Program-made: the position numbers and the translations under genes
The notes under the pieces: model-generated
The model's input: only the letters and a program-made list of their open reading frames with translations
Databases searched by the model: none
What the model was told of the DNA's origin: nothing
Shown: positions 46,517-55,246 of the stretch, in pieces
How positions within the stretch are numbered: position 1 is the first letter of the stretch
Layout: each line of letters opens with the position of its first letter
Assembly (NCBI RefSeq): GCF_001514285.1
Contig: NZ_KQ949028.1
Location: 1-64,000, forward strand
Direction: 5' to 3'
From: Streptomyces sp. DSM 15324
Lineage (GTDB): Bacteria; Actinomycetota; Actinomycetes; Streptomycetales; Streptomycetaceae
DNA: 64,000 bases

Positions 46517-46912
46517 ATGGGTCATGGGATGGACGGTGAGGGCAGGGGTGGTGCCACCCCGCGCGAGCGCCTCGACGCGGCGGGAGCCTCCGACGTCGCC
46601 GCGACCCTTCAGGCCCTGGCCACCCCCTCGCGCCTGTACATCCTGGCCCGCCTCCAGGAGGGCCCCTGTGCCGTCGGCGAGCTGGCCGAGGCCGTCGGCA
46701 TGGAAGCCTCCGCCTGCTCCCACCAACTGCGCCTGCTGCGCAACCTCGGTCTGGTCTCGGGCGAGCGGCGCGGCCGCTCCATCGTCTACTCGCTGTACGA
46801 CAACCACGTCGCCGAACTCCTGGAACAGGCCCTCTTCCACGTCGAGCACCTGCGACTCGGCCTGCGCGACGCCCCGGTCCGCGACGCGGAACCGGCCGCA
46901 TCCCGCCTGTAG
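46517..46912 (+). CDS. ArsR-family Ni/Co sensor, NmtR-like
   Basis: 131 residues. Winged helix with VGELAEAVGMEASACSHQLR. The dimerisation helix holds DNHVAELLEQALFHVEH, placing Asp95, His97, His108 and His111 with exactly the D-X-H-X10-H-X2-H spacing of the alpha-5 nickel/cobalt site of mycobacterial NmtR. The N-terminus MGHG also matches NmtR, where Gly2/His3 contribute ligands, which supports ATG 46517 as the true start. It represses the facing exporter until Ni or Co binds. Confidence 0.93.
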   Translation: MGHGMDGEGRGGATPRERLDAAGASDVAATLQALATPSRLYILARLQEGPCAVGELAEAVGMEASACSHQLRLLRNLGLVSGERRGRSIVYSLYDNHVAELLEQALFHVEHLRLGLRDAPVRDAEPAASRL

Positions 46913-47097
46913 GCGGCCCAAGCCTGCGACTCTCGCCGGCTGATCCGGGTGAACTGGTCCCCGGTGCGGTGATCGTCGTCTCCATTCGGTCCTGGGTGGG
47001 GGGTCGTGCGTCTGCACCCGACGGCTTCGTATGCGGTGGCGCGTGGATCCCTCCGGCGGCTTTGAACACCCGAGGGCCCTGCTGCGTTCTTTAAGTA

Positions 47098-47118
47098 ACT
47101 GCATATGAGTCGCAATAA
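47098..47118. promoter_or_regulatory. Nur-box-like site upstream of CHRD/SOD-like gene
   Basis: CTGC-ATATGAGTC-GCAATAA contains TGC (47100-47102), nine bases and GCA (47112-47114), fitting the streptomycete Nur consensus tTGCaa-N5-ttGCAA at its core, though the left half lacks the outer T and inner AA. It is 45 bases before the gene, beside TTTAAGTAACT, in an otherwise featureless 250-base intergenic region. Confidence 0.55.
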
Positions 47119-47162
47119 GAGGCGGCCGTCCCCGTCCCGAGGCCGCGGAAAAGGAAACCAAC

Positions 47163-47990
47163 GTGATGTCCAAGCGCACCGGCCGTCTCGCGGCGTTCGC
47201 CGCCCTGCCCGCCGCCGCCCTCCTCACCGTGGCCGGCTCGTCCCCAGTGTTCGCGGAGGAGGACACCCCGGCCTATCAGATCGACCTGGAGCAGTTGAAC
47301 GACTCCGGCTCGAAGGGAACCGTGCTGCTCAGCGCGCGCGGCACGGAACTCACCGTGTGGATCAAATCCGAGGGCATGGTGCCCGGACAGCCCTCCGCGC
47401 AGCACCTGCACGGCTCCACGGAGGGGCACGACTTCGTCTGCCCGGACGACAGCGCCGACACCAACGGCGACGGCATCCTCAACAACACCGAGGCCACGGT
47501 CCACTACGGCGACATCAACATCGCGCTCACCGTCTCGGGGGACACCGACGCGGCGACCAGTGGCCTGGCGGTGGACCGGATGCCGGTGGCCGACAAGGAG
47601 GGGAAGATCTCCTACAAGCGGACCATCCCGGTCTCGCAGGACGTGATCGACCACATCAAGGACCTGCACGTCGTGCAGCACGGCATCGACCGCAACGACA
47701 ACGGCAAGTACGACTTCGAGGGCGCCGGCAAGAGTGAACTCGACCCGAAGCTGCCCCAGGAGGCGACCGCTCCGACCAACTGCGGGGAGGTCACGGGTGC
47801 GGCGGTCGGGTCCGTCCCGGTCGGCGGGATCGAGACCGGTAGCGGGGCCGAGGGTGCGGGTGTTTCGCCGGTGGCGGTGATCGGGACCGCGGGCGCGGTC
47901 TCCGCCGCGGCGGTCGGCGCGCTGATCGTCGTACGCCGGCGGACCGCGTCCGGTGCCCAGGCGGTGGCGAAGACCGGGGGTGCCGCGTGA
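47163..47990 (+). CDS. Secreted, C-terminally anchored CHRD/SOD-like protein
   Basis: 275 residues: signal peptide (RLAAFAALPAAALLTVAG...FA), a beta-rich domain with VPGQPSAQHLHGS and VVQHGIDRNDNGKYD, an acidic loop DTNGDGILNNTEA resembling a calcium loop, and a C-terminal hydrophobic helix ending RRR. The His-rich PG...HLHG segment recalls the copper-site strand of Cu/Zn superoxide dismutases and the CHRD domain. No LPXTG-type motif is seen before the helix. The next gene, a class F sortase, overlaps it by 4 bases. GTG 47163 behind AAGGA; ATG 47166 is equally possible. Confidence 0.82.
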   Translation: MMSKRTGRLAAFAALPAAALLTVAGSSPVFAEEDTPAYQIDLEQLNDSGSKGTVLLSARGTELTVWIKSEGMVPGQPSAQHLHGSTEGHDFVCPDDSADTNGDGILNNTEATVHYGDINIALTVSGDTDAATSGLAVDRMPVADKEGKISYKRTIPVSQDVIDHIKDLHVVQHGIDRNDNGKYDFEGAGKSELDPKLPQEATAPTNCGEVTGAAVGSVPVGGIETGSGAEGAGVSPVAVIGTAGAVSAAAVGALIVVRRRTASGAQAVAKTGGAA

Positions 47991-48640
47991 GCCTTCCCGT
48001 CTCTCGTACGCGCGCAGGAGGTCGCGCTCTGGTCGCCATCGCGACCGCGGCACTCCTACTCACTGCTTGCGCGGGCCAGGACATCGCTGCTTCGCAGTCG
48101 TCCCCGGGCCAGAGCGCACCCCTTGCCACGACCGACGCTCAGACACCGGCGACGGGCTCGGGGAGCAGCCAGACCGTCGCGGCCCTGGAGCGGTCGGTGC
48201 CGCAGCGGGTCGTCATCCCCTCCCTCGGTGTGTCGAGCACGCTGGAGACGCTCGGCCAGAACGAGAAGGGGGCCATGACGACGCCGAAGGACCCCGACCT
48301 CGCGGGCTGGTACGAACCCGGCCCCACCCCCGGCTCGGAGGGTCCGGCCGTGATCGCCGGACACGTGACCTGGAACGGCGCCGACGCCGTCTTCAAGAAG
48401 CTGAAGACGATCAAGACCGGGGCCACCGTCGAGGTGGAGCGCGAGGACGGCAAGATCGCCACCTTCACGGTGGACCGCGTCGAGGAGTACCCGAAGGCGA
48501 CCTTCCCCACCCTTGAGGTGTACAAGAACCTCGACTACGCCGGGCTGCGCCTGGTCACCTGCGGCGGCGAGTTCGACGCGGACCAGCACTACTACCCCAA
48601 CAACGTGGTGGTGTTCGCCAGCATGACGAGCGTCGCCTAG
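47987..48640 (+). CDS. Class F sortase
   Basis: 217 residues. N-terminal membrane or lipoprotein-like leader (ALVAIATAALLLTACAG, with a possible lipid Cys), a linker, then the sortase barrel beginning RVVIPSLGVSSTLETLG. Catalytic His126 (IAGHVTW) and Cys192 (LVTCGGEFD) are present; the expected downstream Arg is replaced by YYPNNVVVFA, so the third residue is unclear. GTG overlaps the preceding gene by 4 bases. It probably acts on the CHRD/SOD-like protein, a pairing seen in other actinobacteria. Confidence 0.87.
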   Translation: MSLPVSRTRAGGRALVAIATAALLLTACAGQDIAASQSSPGQSAPLATTDAQTPATGSGSSQTVAALERSVPQRVVIPSLGVSSTLETLGQNEKGAMTTPKDPDLAGWYEPGPTPGSEGPAVIAGHVTWNGADAVFKKLKTIKTGATVEVEREDGKIATFTVDRVEEYPKATFPTLEVYKNLDYAGLRLVTCGGEFDADQHYYPNNVVVFASMTSVA

Positions 48641-48653
48641 GCGGCCGACACGT

Positions 48654-49478
48654 TCAGCACGGGCGGGGGCCGATCCGGGCCGCCACCCACGGGATGCTGC
48701 GGCCGGTGACCGCCGCCAACTCCCGCAGGGTGGCGCCCTCGGCGGCCCGCTCGCGCAGCCACACCGTGATGTCCTGGGCGCCGACGCGCTCGGCGGCGGC
48801 ACGGTCGTTGAGCAGGACGCGCGAGCGGCGCCCGGCGGCAGAGTTCTGTCCGGTCGGGCGGATCCCGATGCCGTACTCGGTCAGAAGCCGTCGCAGTCTG
48901 CCCTTGCCGACGGCGAGGACGCGTGCCGTGTCCTCGATGCTGTGCTGCCGGTCGACGTACACGGTCTGTAGTGCCTGCCCCAGGTCAGAGAAGCCCCCGG
49001 CGCGCAGCGCGGCGGTCGTACGGTCGTCCGCGGCCCGGGACTGGGTGCGGCGCCCGGCGCCCAGGCTCTCCCGGCGGACTTGCCGCAGCTCCTCGGGATC
49101 CGCCTGCGCGCGAGCGGAGTTCCGGCGCCTGCGGGTCAGTTCACCGGAGCGCGCCATCGTCCGCCCTGCCGCGAAGCGGGCCTGCGCCTCCTCCGAGGCC
49201 CGGTACCCGGCGCGGCGGGTACGGGACTGCTCCCGGGCGAAGGACCGCGCGCTCAGCGCCCGGGCCCGCAACAGACCGAACTCCCGCCGGTACTCCGCCG
49301 CGGTCATCCCGTGCACCCGTACATGCGCCCCGAGCGAGCGGAAGGCCCGCCCGCACACATGGCAGATCACTGTGTCCGTGGCCTCGTCCCGGATGAGGCG
49401 ACCGTAGTCGGGATGCCGGTCCCTGTGCTCGCCGTGCTCGCGCTCCGGCGGGCGGCGGCGGAGCTCGGCGGTGCGCAA
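48654..49478 (-). CDS. MucR/Ros-like C2H2 zinc-finger protein with basic tail
   Basis: About 274 residues if the TTG at 49478 is the start; the start is uncertain because no ATG or GTG lies nearby. The zinc finger CHVCGRAFRSLGAHVRVH (C-X2-C-X9-H-X3-H) followed by GMTAAEYRREFGL is the MucR/Ros motif. A basic middle and two helix-turn-helix-like segments follow (SIEDTARVLAVGKGRLRRLL, ATLRELAAVTGRSIPWVAA). Probably a DNA-binding protein. Follows the GNAT gene by 16 bases on the same strand. Confidence 0.75.
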   Translation of the reverse strand: MRTAELRRRPPEREHGEHRDRHPDYGRLIRDEATDTVICHVCGRAFRSLGAHVRVHGMTAAEYRREFGLLRARALSARSFAREQSRTRRAGYRASEEAQARFAAGRTMARSGELTRRRRNSARAQADPEELRQVRRESLGAGRRTQSRAADDRTTAALRAGGFSDLGQALQTVYVDRQHSIEDTARVLAVGKGRLRRLLTEYGIGIRPTGQNSAAGRRSRVLLNDRAAAERVGAQDITVWLRERAAEGATLRELAAVTGRSIPWVAARIGPRPC

Positions 49479-49494
49479 GGCGGGGCTCCGGTGG

Positions 49495-50064
49495 CTACAG
49501 GGGTTGAGGTGCCAGGGAACGTGCCGGATGGCGAGGGCCGAGGAAGACGACGATGCCCTTGCCGTCGGGGGAGGGGTGGGTCGCCTGGGTCCAGCCCTGG
49601 CGGCGGTAGAAGGACATCGCCCGGCCCGACTGGACGGAGGTGAGCAGCCAGGAGCGGCCGTCGGGGGCGTCCTCGGTGACGGCTGCGAGGAGTTCGGCGG
49701 CCAAGCCGGTGCCCCGGGCGTCCGGGCGCACGGCCAGCTCGTCGATCTCGCGGGCCCCGCACAGCCACTCCACCGTGCGGTCGAGGCCGAGGCCGACGGC
49801 GGCCTGGGGGTAGCAGCGGTCGGTGGGGAAAGGAGCCAGGGTGGTCCAGGCGGTGGCAAAGCCGATGAGGTCGTCCGGGCCGGCGAAGGCGAGGGCGGCG
49901 GTGAAGCCGGGACGCCGTACGTTCACCGGGAGCCGTCCGACGAACTCGACGGCCTTCTCCTCGTCCTCGTTCCAGGGCGGGGCGCAGAAGGCGTCGACGT
50001 AGACGGAGTGCAGGGCGGCGGTGTGGGTGAGGAGTGCGGCGTCCTTGACGATCCGGATGGTCAT
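49495..50064 (-). CDS. GNAT-family N-acetyltransferase
   Basis: 189 residues from MTIRIVKDAALLTHTAALH. The acetyl-CoA-binding motif VRPDARGTGLAAELLAAV and the later MSFYRRQGWTQ strand-helix are typical. ATG overlaps the tsaD stop by 4 bases. It is not RimI-like in sequence, although tsaD genes often sit next to rimI, so it may acetylate a small molecule or protein. Substrate unknown. Confidence 0.88.
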   Translation of the reverse strand: MTIRIVKDAALLTHTAALHSVYVDAFCAPPWNEDEEKAVEFVGRLPVNVRRPGFTAALAFAGPDDLIGFATAWTTLAPFPTDRCYPQAAVGLGLDRTVEWLCGAREIDELAVRPDARGTGLAAELLAAVTEDAPDGRSWLLTSVQSGRAMSFYRRQGWTQATHPSPDGKGIVVFLGPRHPARSLAPQPL

Positions 50065-51116
50065 CAGGCGGCCACCGCCCGGGCCGTCGTCACGGGGTGC
50101 AGGGCGGCGTACTCCAACGGCGCCGACGGGTCGATCGACACGTCCAGCGGGGCGGGTTCGGCTCCCGCGCGGACTAGGAGGTCGCCGACTGCGGCGATCA
50201 TCGCGCCGTTGTCCGTGCACAACTTCAGCGGCGGTACGCGCAGTTCGAGCCCGGCGGCCCGACAGCGCTCCTCCGCCAGCGACCGCACGCGGGAGTTGGC
50301 GGCGACCCCGCCGACTACGACGAGCGTGCCGACGCCGTGCTCGACGCAGGCGGCCACCGCCTTACGGGTCAGTACGTCGGCGACGGCCTCCTGGAGGGAG
50401 GCGGCCCCGTCGGCGACCGGCAGCTCGCGGCCCGCATGGCCTTCCGCCCAGCGGGCCGCGGCCGTCTTCAGTCCCGAGAAGGAGAAGTCGTACGACCCCG
50501 GCAGCGGGCGCGGGAACGGGACAGCGCGCGGATCCCCCACGCGCGCCGCCCGGTCGATAGCCGGACCACCCGGGTACGGCAGCCCGAAGACCCGCGCGAC
50601 CTTGTCGAAGCACTCCCCGGCGGCGTCGTCGAGGGTGTCGCCGAGGTGCAGGATCGGATCGCGGGCGAGGTCGCGGACGAGGAGGAGGGAGGTGTGGCCG
50701 CCGGAGACGATCAGCACCATGCAGGGGTCGGGGAGCGGGCCGTGTTCGAGGGTGTCGGCGGCGACATGGCCGGCGAGGTGGTGGACGCCGTACAGCGGGA
50801 CGCCGAGCGCGTACGCGATGCCCTTCGCGCCGGCCAGGCCCACCTGGAGCGCGCCCGAGAGGCCCGGTCCGGTGGTGACGGCGACGGCGCCGATGTCGGA
50901 CAGCCGCAGCCCCGACTCGTCCAGCGCCCGCTCGACCACCGGGCGCAAGGCGTGCACATGCGCCCGGGCGGCGATCTCCGGCACGACCCCGCCGTAACGG
51001 GCGTGCTCGTCCATGCTCGACGCCACCGCGTGGCCGAGCAGCCGGCCGTCCCGGACGAGCCCCGCACCGGTCTCGTCGCAGGACGACTCGATGCCGAGCA
51101 CGATCGGAGATCCCAT
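50064..51116 (-). CDS. tsaD: tRNA N6-threonylcarbamoyladenosine transferase TsaD
   Basis: 350 residues, standard length. GIESSCDETGAGLV, HHLAGHVAAD (metal-binding His pair), LIVSGGHTSLL, GDTLDDAAGECFDKVARVFG and VVGGVAANSRVR are the family signatures. Makes the t6A37 modification of ANN-decoding tRNAs, working with TsaB/TsaE, which are not in this window. ATG 51116 follows AAGGGG. It heads an operon with GNAT and the MucR-like gene and faces cobL across a Nur-box-like site. Confidence 0.95.
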   Translation of the reverse strand: MGSPIVLGIESSCDETGAGLVRDGRLLGHAVASSMDEHARYGGVVPEIAARAHVHALRPVVERALDESGLRLSDIGAVAVTTGPGLSGALQVGLAGAKGIAYALGVPLYGVHHLAGHVAADTLEHGPLPDPCMVLIVSGGHTSLLLVRDLARDPILHLGDTLDDAAGECFDKVARVFGLPYPGGPAIDRAARVGDPRAVPFPRPLPGSYDFSFSGLKTAAARWAEGHAGRELPVADGAASLQEAVADVLTRKAVAACVEHGVGTLVVVGGVAANSRVRSLAEERCRAAGLELRVPPLKLCTDNGAMIAAVGDLLVRAGAEPAPLDVSIDPSAPLEYAALHPVTTARAVAA

Positions 51117-51143
51117 CCCCACCCCTTCCTGCGCTGCACAAGC

Positions 51144-51164
51144 TATTGCGAGTAGTGTGCAATA
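51144..51164. promoter_or_regulatory. Nur-box-like site between tsaD and cobL
   Basis: TATTGC (51144-51149), nine bases GAGTAGTGT, GCAATA (51159-51164): perfect 6-base inverted arms with the TGC-N9-GCA spacing of the streptomycete Nur box. It lies 28 bases upstream of the tsaD start and 93 upstream of cobL, in their shared 140-base promoter region. Confidence 0.7.
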
Positions 51165-51256
51165 AGAAGGCTGGGATGTGTACCCGGACACGTGATTGCA
51201 GGTCATCGCCCAGTAGAGTGCGCCCCTGTTGCCCCCGAATCCCGAGGTACCGAGCA

Positions 51257-52513
51257 GTGACCCCCGTCCGACCAGGACCGCCCCCTGCCGTCACCGTCGT
51301 CGGGATCGGAGCCGACGGGTGGGACGGCGTCCCCGATGCCTCCCGGGCCGTCCTGCGTGACGCGGACGTCCTGATCGGAGGCCCGCGCCAGCTGGATCTG
51401 CTGCCGTCGGAGTGTCCCGGCGAGCGGATCACCTGGCCCTCGCCCCTGCGTCCCGCCATCCCCGGCCTGCTTGCCGCGCATGCCGGTCGTCGGATCGCCG
51501 TACTGGCGAGTGGGGACCCGATGTTCTACGGCATCGGACGCGTCCTCGCCGAGGAGACCACGGCCCTGCGCGTCCTGCCGCATCCCTCCTCCGTCTCCTA
51601 CGCCGCCGCCCGTCTCGGCTTGCCGCTGGAGGAGGCCGAGGTCGTCACGCTCGTCGGTCGGCCCGCCGCCCGTCTCGCCGCAGCCCTGCACGACGGCCGA
51701 CGGCTCCTCGTGCTGAGCGCGGATGCCACCACCCCCGGCGAGGTCGCCGCGCTGCTTCGGGACCGGGGCTTCGGGCCGAGCCGGATGCGCGTCCTGGAAC
51801 AACTCGGTGGCGCGAAGGAACGTACAACTGCCGAAACCGACGCCTACAGTTGGCGGCTCCCGCCCGGCGATTCACTCAACATCGTCGCCGTCGAGTGCCG
51901 CCGCGCCCCGGACACCCTGCGGCTCGGCGCAGTGCCCGGCCTCCCGGACGAGGCGTACGAGCACGACGGGCAGCTCACCAAGCGACATGTCCGCGCCGCT
52001 ACGCTTGGCGCCCTCGCGCCCGCTCCCGGCGAACTGCTGTGGGACATCGGCGGCGGCTCGGGCTCGATCGCGATCGAGTGGATGCGCACCCACCCCTCCT
52101 GCCGGGCGGTCACCGTCGAGCGGGACCCGGTGCGCGCCGAGCGCATCACCCGCAACGCCGACCGGCTCGGCGTGCCCGGCCTGCGGGTCGTCATCGGCGC
52201 CGCGCCCGCCGTCCTCACCGAACTCCCGCCGCCCGACGCCGTGTTCGTCGGCGGCGGGCTCACCGCGCCCGGACTCCTCGACGCCTGCTGGGAGGCGCTG
52301 CCCGTCGGCGGGCGGCTGGTCGCCAACACCGTGACACTGGAATCCGAGGCGCTCCTCGCCGACGCCTACCGGCGCCACGGTGGCGAGTTGGTGCGGCTGG
52401 CGGTGGCGCACGCCGTGCCCGTGGGCGGCTTCACGGGGTGGCGGCAGGCGATGCCGGTGACCCAGTGGGCCGTGGAGAAGACCCTCAACACCCTCCCAGG
52501 AGACGACAGATGA
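51257..52513 (+). CDS. cobL: Precorrin-6Y C5,15-methyltransferase/decarboxylase (CbiE-CbiT fusion)
   Basis: 418 residues. The N-terminal CbiE half (VTVVGIGADGWDGV, ASGDPMFYGIG) and the C-terminal CbiT half (LLWDIGGGSGSIAIEW, FVGGG) are fused. It methylates C5 and C15 and removes the C12 acetate carboxyl. GTG 51257 follows GAGG. It overlaps cobM by 4 bases. Confidence 0.95.
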   Translation: MTPVRPGPPPAVTVVGIGADGWDGVPDASRAVLRDADVLIGGPRQLDLLPSECPGERITWPSPLRPAIPGLLAAHAGRRIAVLASGDPMFYGIGRVLAEETTALRVLPHPSSVSYAAARLGLPLEEAEVVTLVGRPAARLAAALHDGRRLLVLSADATTPGEVAALLRDRGFGPSRMRVLEQLGGAKERTTAETDAYSWRLPPGDSLNIVAVECRRAPDTLRLGAVPGLPDEAYEHDGQLTKRHVRAATLGALAPAPGELLWDIGGGSGSIAIEWMRTHPSCRAVTVERDPVRAERITRNADRLGVPGLRVVIGAAPAVLTELPPPDAVFVGGGLTAPGLLDACWEALPVGGRLVANTVTLESEALLADAYRRHGGELVRLAVAHAVPVGGFTGWRQAMPVTQWAVEKTLNTLPGDDR

Positions 52514-53259
52514 CCGTGTACTTCATCGGTGCCGGACCCGGTGCCGCCGACCTGATCACGGTGCGCGGCGCCCGCACGCTCGCCGCCTGCCGGGTCTGCC
52601 TGTACGCGGGCAGCCTGGTCCCGCGCGAGCTGCTCACCGAATGCCCGCCGGACGCACGTCTGGTGGACACGGCCCAGCTCAACCTGGACGAGATCACCGC
52701 CGAGTTGATCCGCGCACACGAGGAGGGGCACGACGTGGCGCGGCTGCACTCCGGGGACCCGTCCGTGTTCAGCGCGGTCGCCGAGCAGATGCGGCGGCTG
52801 GACGCGGCCGGGGTGCCGTACGAGGTCGTCCCCGGGGTGCCCGCCTTCGCCGCCGCGGCAGCTTCCCTCAAGCGGGAGCTGACCGTGCCCACCGTGGGCC
52901 AGACCGTCATCCTCACCCGCGTCGCCAACCGCGCCACCGCCATGCCGGAGGGCGAGGACCTGGCCACCCTCGGCCGCAGCGGCGCACTGATCGTGCTGCA
53001 CCTGGCCGCCAAGTATGTGGACCGCGTGGTCGGCGAACTCCTCCCCCACTACGGCGCCGACTGTCCCGCCGCGGTCGTCGCGTACGCCTCCCGCCCGGAC
53101 GAGCTGATCATCCGGGGCACGCTTGACGAGATCGCCGGGAAGGTGAAGGAGGCGGGTGTGCTGCGCACGGCCGTGATCATGGTCGGGCGGACGTTGGGGG
53201 CGGAGCAGTTCGGGGACAGTCACCTGTACTCGCCGGAGCGGGAGCGGCATGTCCGCTGA
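52510..53259 (+). CDS. cobM: Precorrin-4 C11-methyltransferase
   Basis: 249 residues. MTVYFIGAGPGAADLITVRG at the N-terminus and LHSGDPSVFSAVAEQMR are typical of the CobA-like methyltransferase fold, in the CobM/CbiF branch (CLYAGSLVP). Uses SAM to methylate C11. ATG overlaps the cobL stop. Convergent with cbiD. Confidence 0.95.
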   Translation: MTVYFIGAGPGAADLITVRGARTLAACRVCLYAGSLVPRELLTECPPDARLVDTAQLNLDEITAELIRAHEEGHDVARLHSGDPSVFSAVAEQMRRLDAAGVPYEVVPGVPAFAAAAASLKRELTVPTVGQTVILTRVANRATAMPEGEDLATLGRSGALIVLHLAAKYVDRVVGELLPHYGADCPAAVVAYASRPDELIIRGTLDEIAGKVKEAGVLRTAVIMVGRTLGAEQFGDSHLYSPERERHVR

Positions 53260-53294
53260 CCTGTGGTTCACCGTCGGTTGAGCGGCGCAGGCGG

Positions 53295-54416
53295 TCAGGC
53301 CACCGGGCTGCGCCCCACCACCGTCCCCGCCCGGTCGATGCAGATCACGTCCACGGCGACGGGCGCGCCGCGCAGCACGGCCAGCGCCTCGTCGCGGGCC
53401 GCCGTCGCCACCAGGTCACCCAGCGGTACCCCGGCCGCCATGCACAGCTGGAGCGCTGCGAGGCCGGTGTTGGCCTCAGTCACCTCGGCGGCGAGCGCCT
53501 CGCCCGCGCCGCCGCGCTGGGCCAGCTCGGCGAGGAAGCCCTTGTCGACCTGGGAGCGGGCGGAGTGCAGGTCGAGGTGGCCGGCGGCCAGCTTGGAGAG
53601 TTTCGCGAAGCCGCCGCAGATCGTCAGGCGGTCGACGGGGTGGCGGCGGAGGTACTTCAGTACGGCGCCCGCGAAGTCGCCCATGTCGAGCAGGGCGTCC
53701 TCGGGCAGCGCGTACTCGGCGACGACCGTCTTCTCCGACGTCGACCCGGTGCACCCGGCGACATGCGTACGGCCCGCAGCCCGCGCCACGTCCACGCCCC
53801 GCCGGATGGAGTCGATCCAGGCCGAGCAGGAGTACGGGACGACGATCCCGGTCGTGCCGAGGATGGACAGGCCACCGAGGATGCCGAGGCGCGGGTTCCA
53901 GGTCGAGCGGGCGATCTCCTCGCCGTGGTCGACGGAGACGGTGATCTCCACGTCACCCGTGCCGCCGTACGAACCGGCCACCTCGGCGACGTGGTCGCGC
54001 ATCATCTGGCGGGGGACGGGATTGACGGCCGGCTCGCCGACGGGGAGGGGCAGGCCGGGACGGGTGATCGTGCCCACGCCCGGGCCGGCCTTGAAGACGA
54101 CCCCGGTTCCGATCGGCAGCCGCCGTACCGTGGCCCGGATCAGTGCCCCGTGGGTGACGTCCGGGTCGTCGCCCGCGTCCTTCACGATCCCCGCCATGGC
54201 GTATGTGTCCGTGAGTTCCTCGGTCGCGAGCGCGAAGGACGGTGTCTGGCCCTTGGGCAGCGTGATCGTCACCGGGTCGGGAAAGGCGCCGGTCAGCAGG
54301 GCGGTGTACGCGGCCGTCGTGGCCGCCGTCGCGCAGGCGCCGGTGGTCCAGCCGGGCCGCAGACCCGTGTGCTTGAGTTGGGCCGCGCGGCCGCCCTTCG
54401 CCTCACTGTCGCTCAT
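53295..54416 (-). CDS. cbiD: Cobalt-precorrin-5B C1-methyltransferase
   Basis: 373 residues from MSDSEAKGGRAAQL. RPGWTTGACATAATTAAY is the CbiD hallmark, with NPRLGILGGLSILGTTGIV and GCTGSTSE. Methylates C1 with loss of acetaldehyde; it replaces the aerobic CobF. ATG 54416 lies 18 bases from the divergent cobK start. The frame opens further right, but that sequence is antisense to cobK. Confidence 0.95.
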   Translation of the reverse strand: MSDSEAKGGRAAQLKHTGLRPGWTTGACATAATTAAYTALLTGAFPDPVTITLPKGQTPSFALATEELTDTYAMAGIVKDAGDDPDVTHGALIRATVRRLPIGTGVVFKAGPGVGTITRPGLPLPVGEPAVNPVPRQMMRDHVAEVAGSYGGTGDVEITVSVDHGEEIARSTWNPRLGILGGLSILGTTGIVVPYSCSAWIDSIRRGVDVARAAGRTHVAGCTGSTSEKTVVAEYALPEDALLDMGDFAGAVLKYLRRHPVDRLTICGGFAKLSKLAAGHLDLHSARSQVDKGFLAELAQRGGAGEALAAEVTEANTGLAALQLCMAAGVPLGDLVATAARDEALAVLRGAPVAVDVICIDRAGTVVGRSPVA

Positions 54417-54434
54417 GAACGGACCCTGACTCCC

Positions 54435-55211
54435 ATGCACGTACTGATCCTCGGCGGCACCACGGAGGCCCGCCGCCTCGCCGAACTGCTGCACGGCACC
54501 CCCGGCCTGCGGCTGACCAGCTCCCTCGCCGGGCGGGTGACCAGTCCGCGGCTGCCGCCGGGCGAGGTCCGCGTCGGCGGGTTCGGTGGGGCCGAGGGGC
54601 TGACGGCGTGGCTGCGCGAGCACGCGGTCGACGCGCTCATCGACGCCACCCACCCCTTCGCCGGGACGATCAGTTTCCACGCGGCGAGGGCTGCCGCCAC
54701 AGCCCATGTTCCCCTGCTCGCCCTGCGCCGCCTCGGCTGGGTCCCCGTCGAGGGCGACCGCTGGCACGAGGCCGGCTCCCTGAGAGAGGCGGCCGGGCTG
54801 CTGCCTGGGCTCGGGCGACGGATTTTCCTCACCACGGGTCGGCTGGGCCTGGAAGCGTTCGCGGACCTGGACGATCTGTGGTTCTTGGTGCGGTCCGTCG
54901 ACGCCCCCGAGCCCCCGCACCCACCCCGCATGGAGGTGCTGCTCGACCGCGGCCCCTTCACCCTCGACGGCGAGCGGGGACTGCTGCGCCGCCACCGCGT
55001 CGACGTCGTCGTGACGAAGGACAGCGGGGGAGCGGCCACCGCCCCGAAGCTCACGGCCGCGCGGGAGGCCGGGGTGCCGGTGGTCGTCGTACGGCGGCCT
55101 CCGGTCCCGGAAGGGGTGCCCGAGGCCGTTGATCCGCAGGAGGCGGCCCGCTGGCTCGGCGAGCACCTCGGCCGACACCTCGACCAGCGCGTTTTCCGCG
55201 CCACTGACTGA
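54435..55211 (+). CDS. cobK: Precorrin-6A reductase
   Basis: 258 residues. MHVLILGGTTEARRLAE is the typical start, with DATHPFAGTIS and TTGRLGLEAF. Reduces precorrin-6A to 6B with NADPH. It is divergent from cbiD and 110 bases before the NiCoT gene on the same strand, with a Nur-box-like site between. Confidence 0.95.
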   Translation: MHVLILGGTTEARRLAELLHGTPGLRLTSSLAGRVTSPRLPPGEVRVGGFGGAEGLTAWLREHAVDALIDATHPFAGTISFHAARAAATAHVPLLALRRLGWVPVEGDRWHEAGSLREAAGLLPGLGRRIFLTTGRLGLEAFADLDDLWFLVRSVDAPEPPHPPRMEVLLDRGPFTLDGERGLLRRHRVDVVVTKDSGGAATAPKLTAAREAGVPVVVVRRPPVPEGVPEAVDPQEAARWLGEHLGRHLDQRVFRATD

Positions 55212-55246
55212 ACCCTGACCTGGGCTTTACCGCACTCTTCTTGTAG

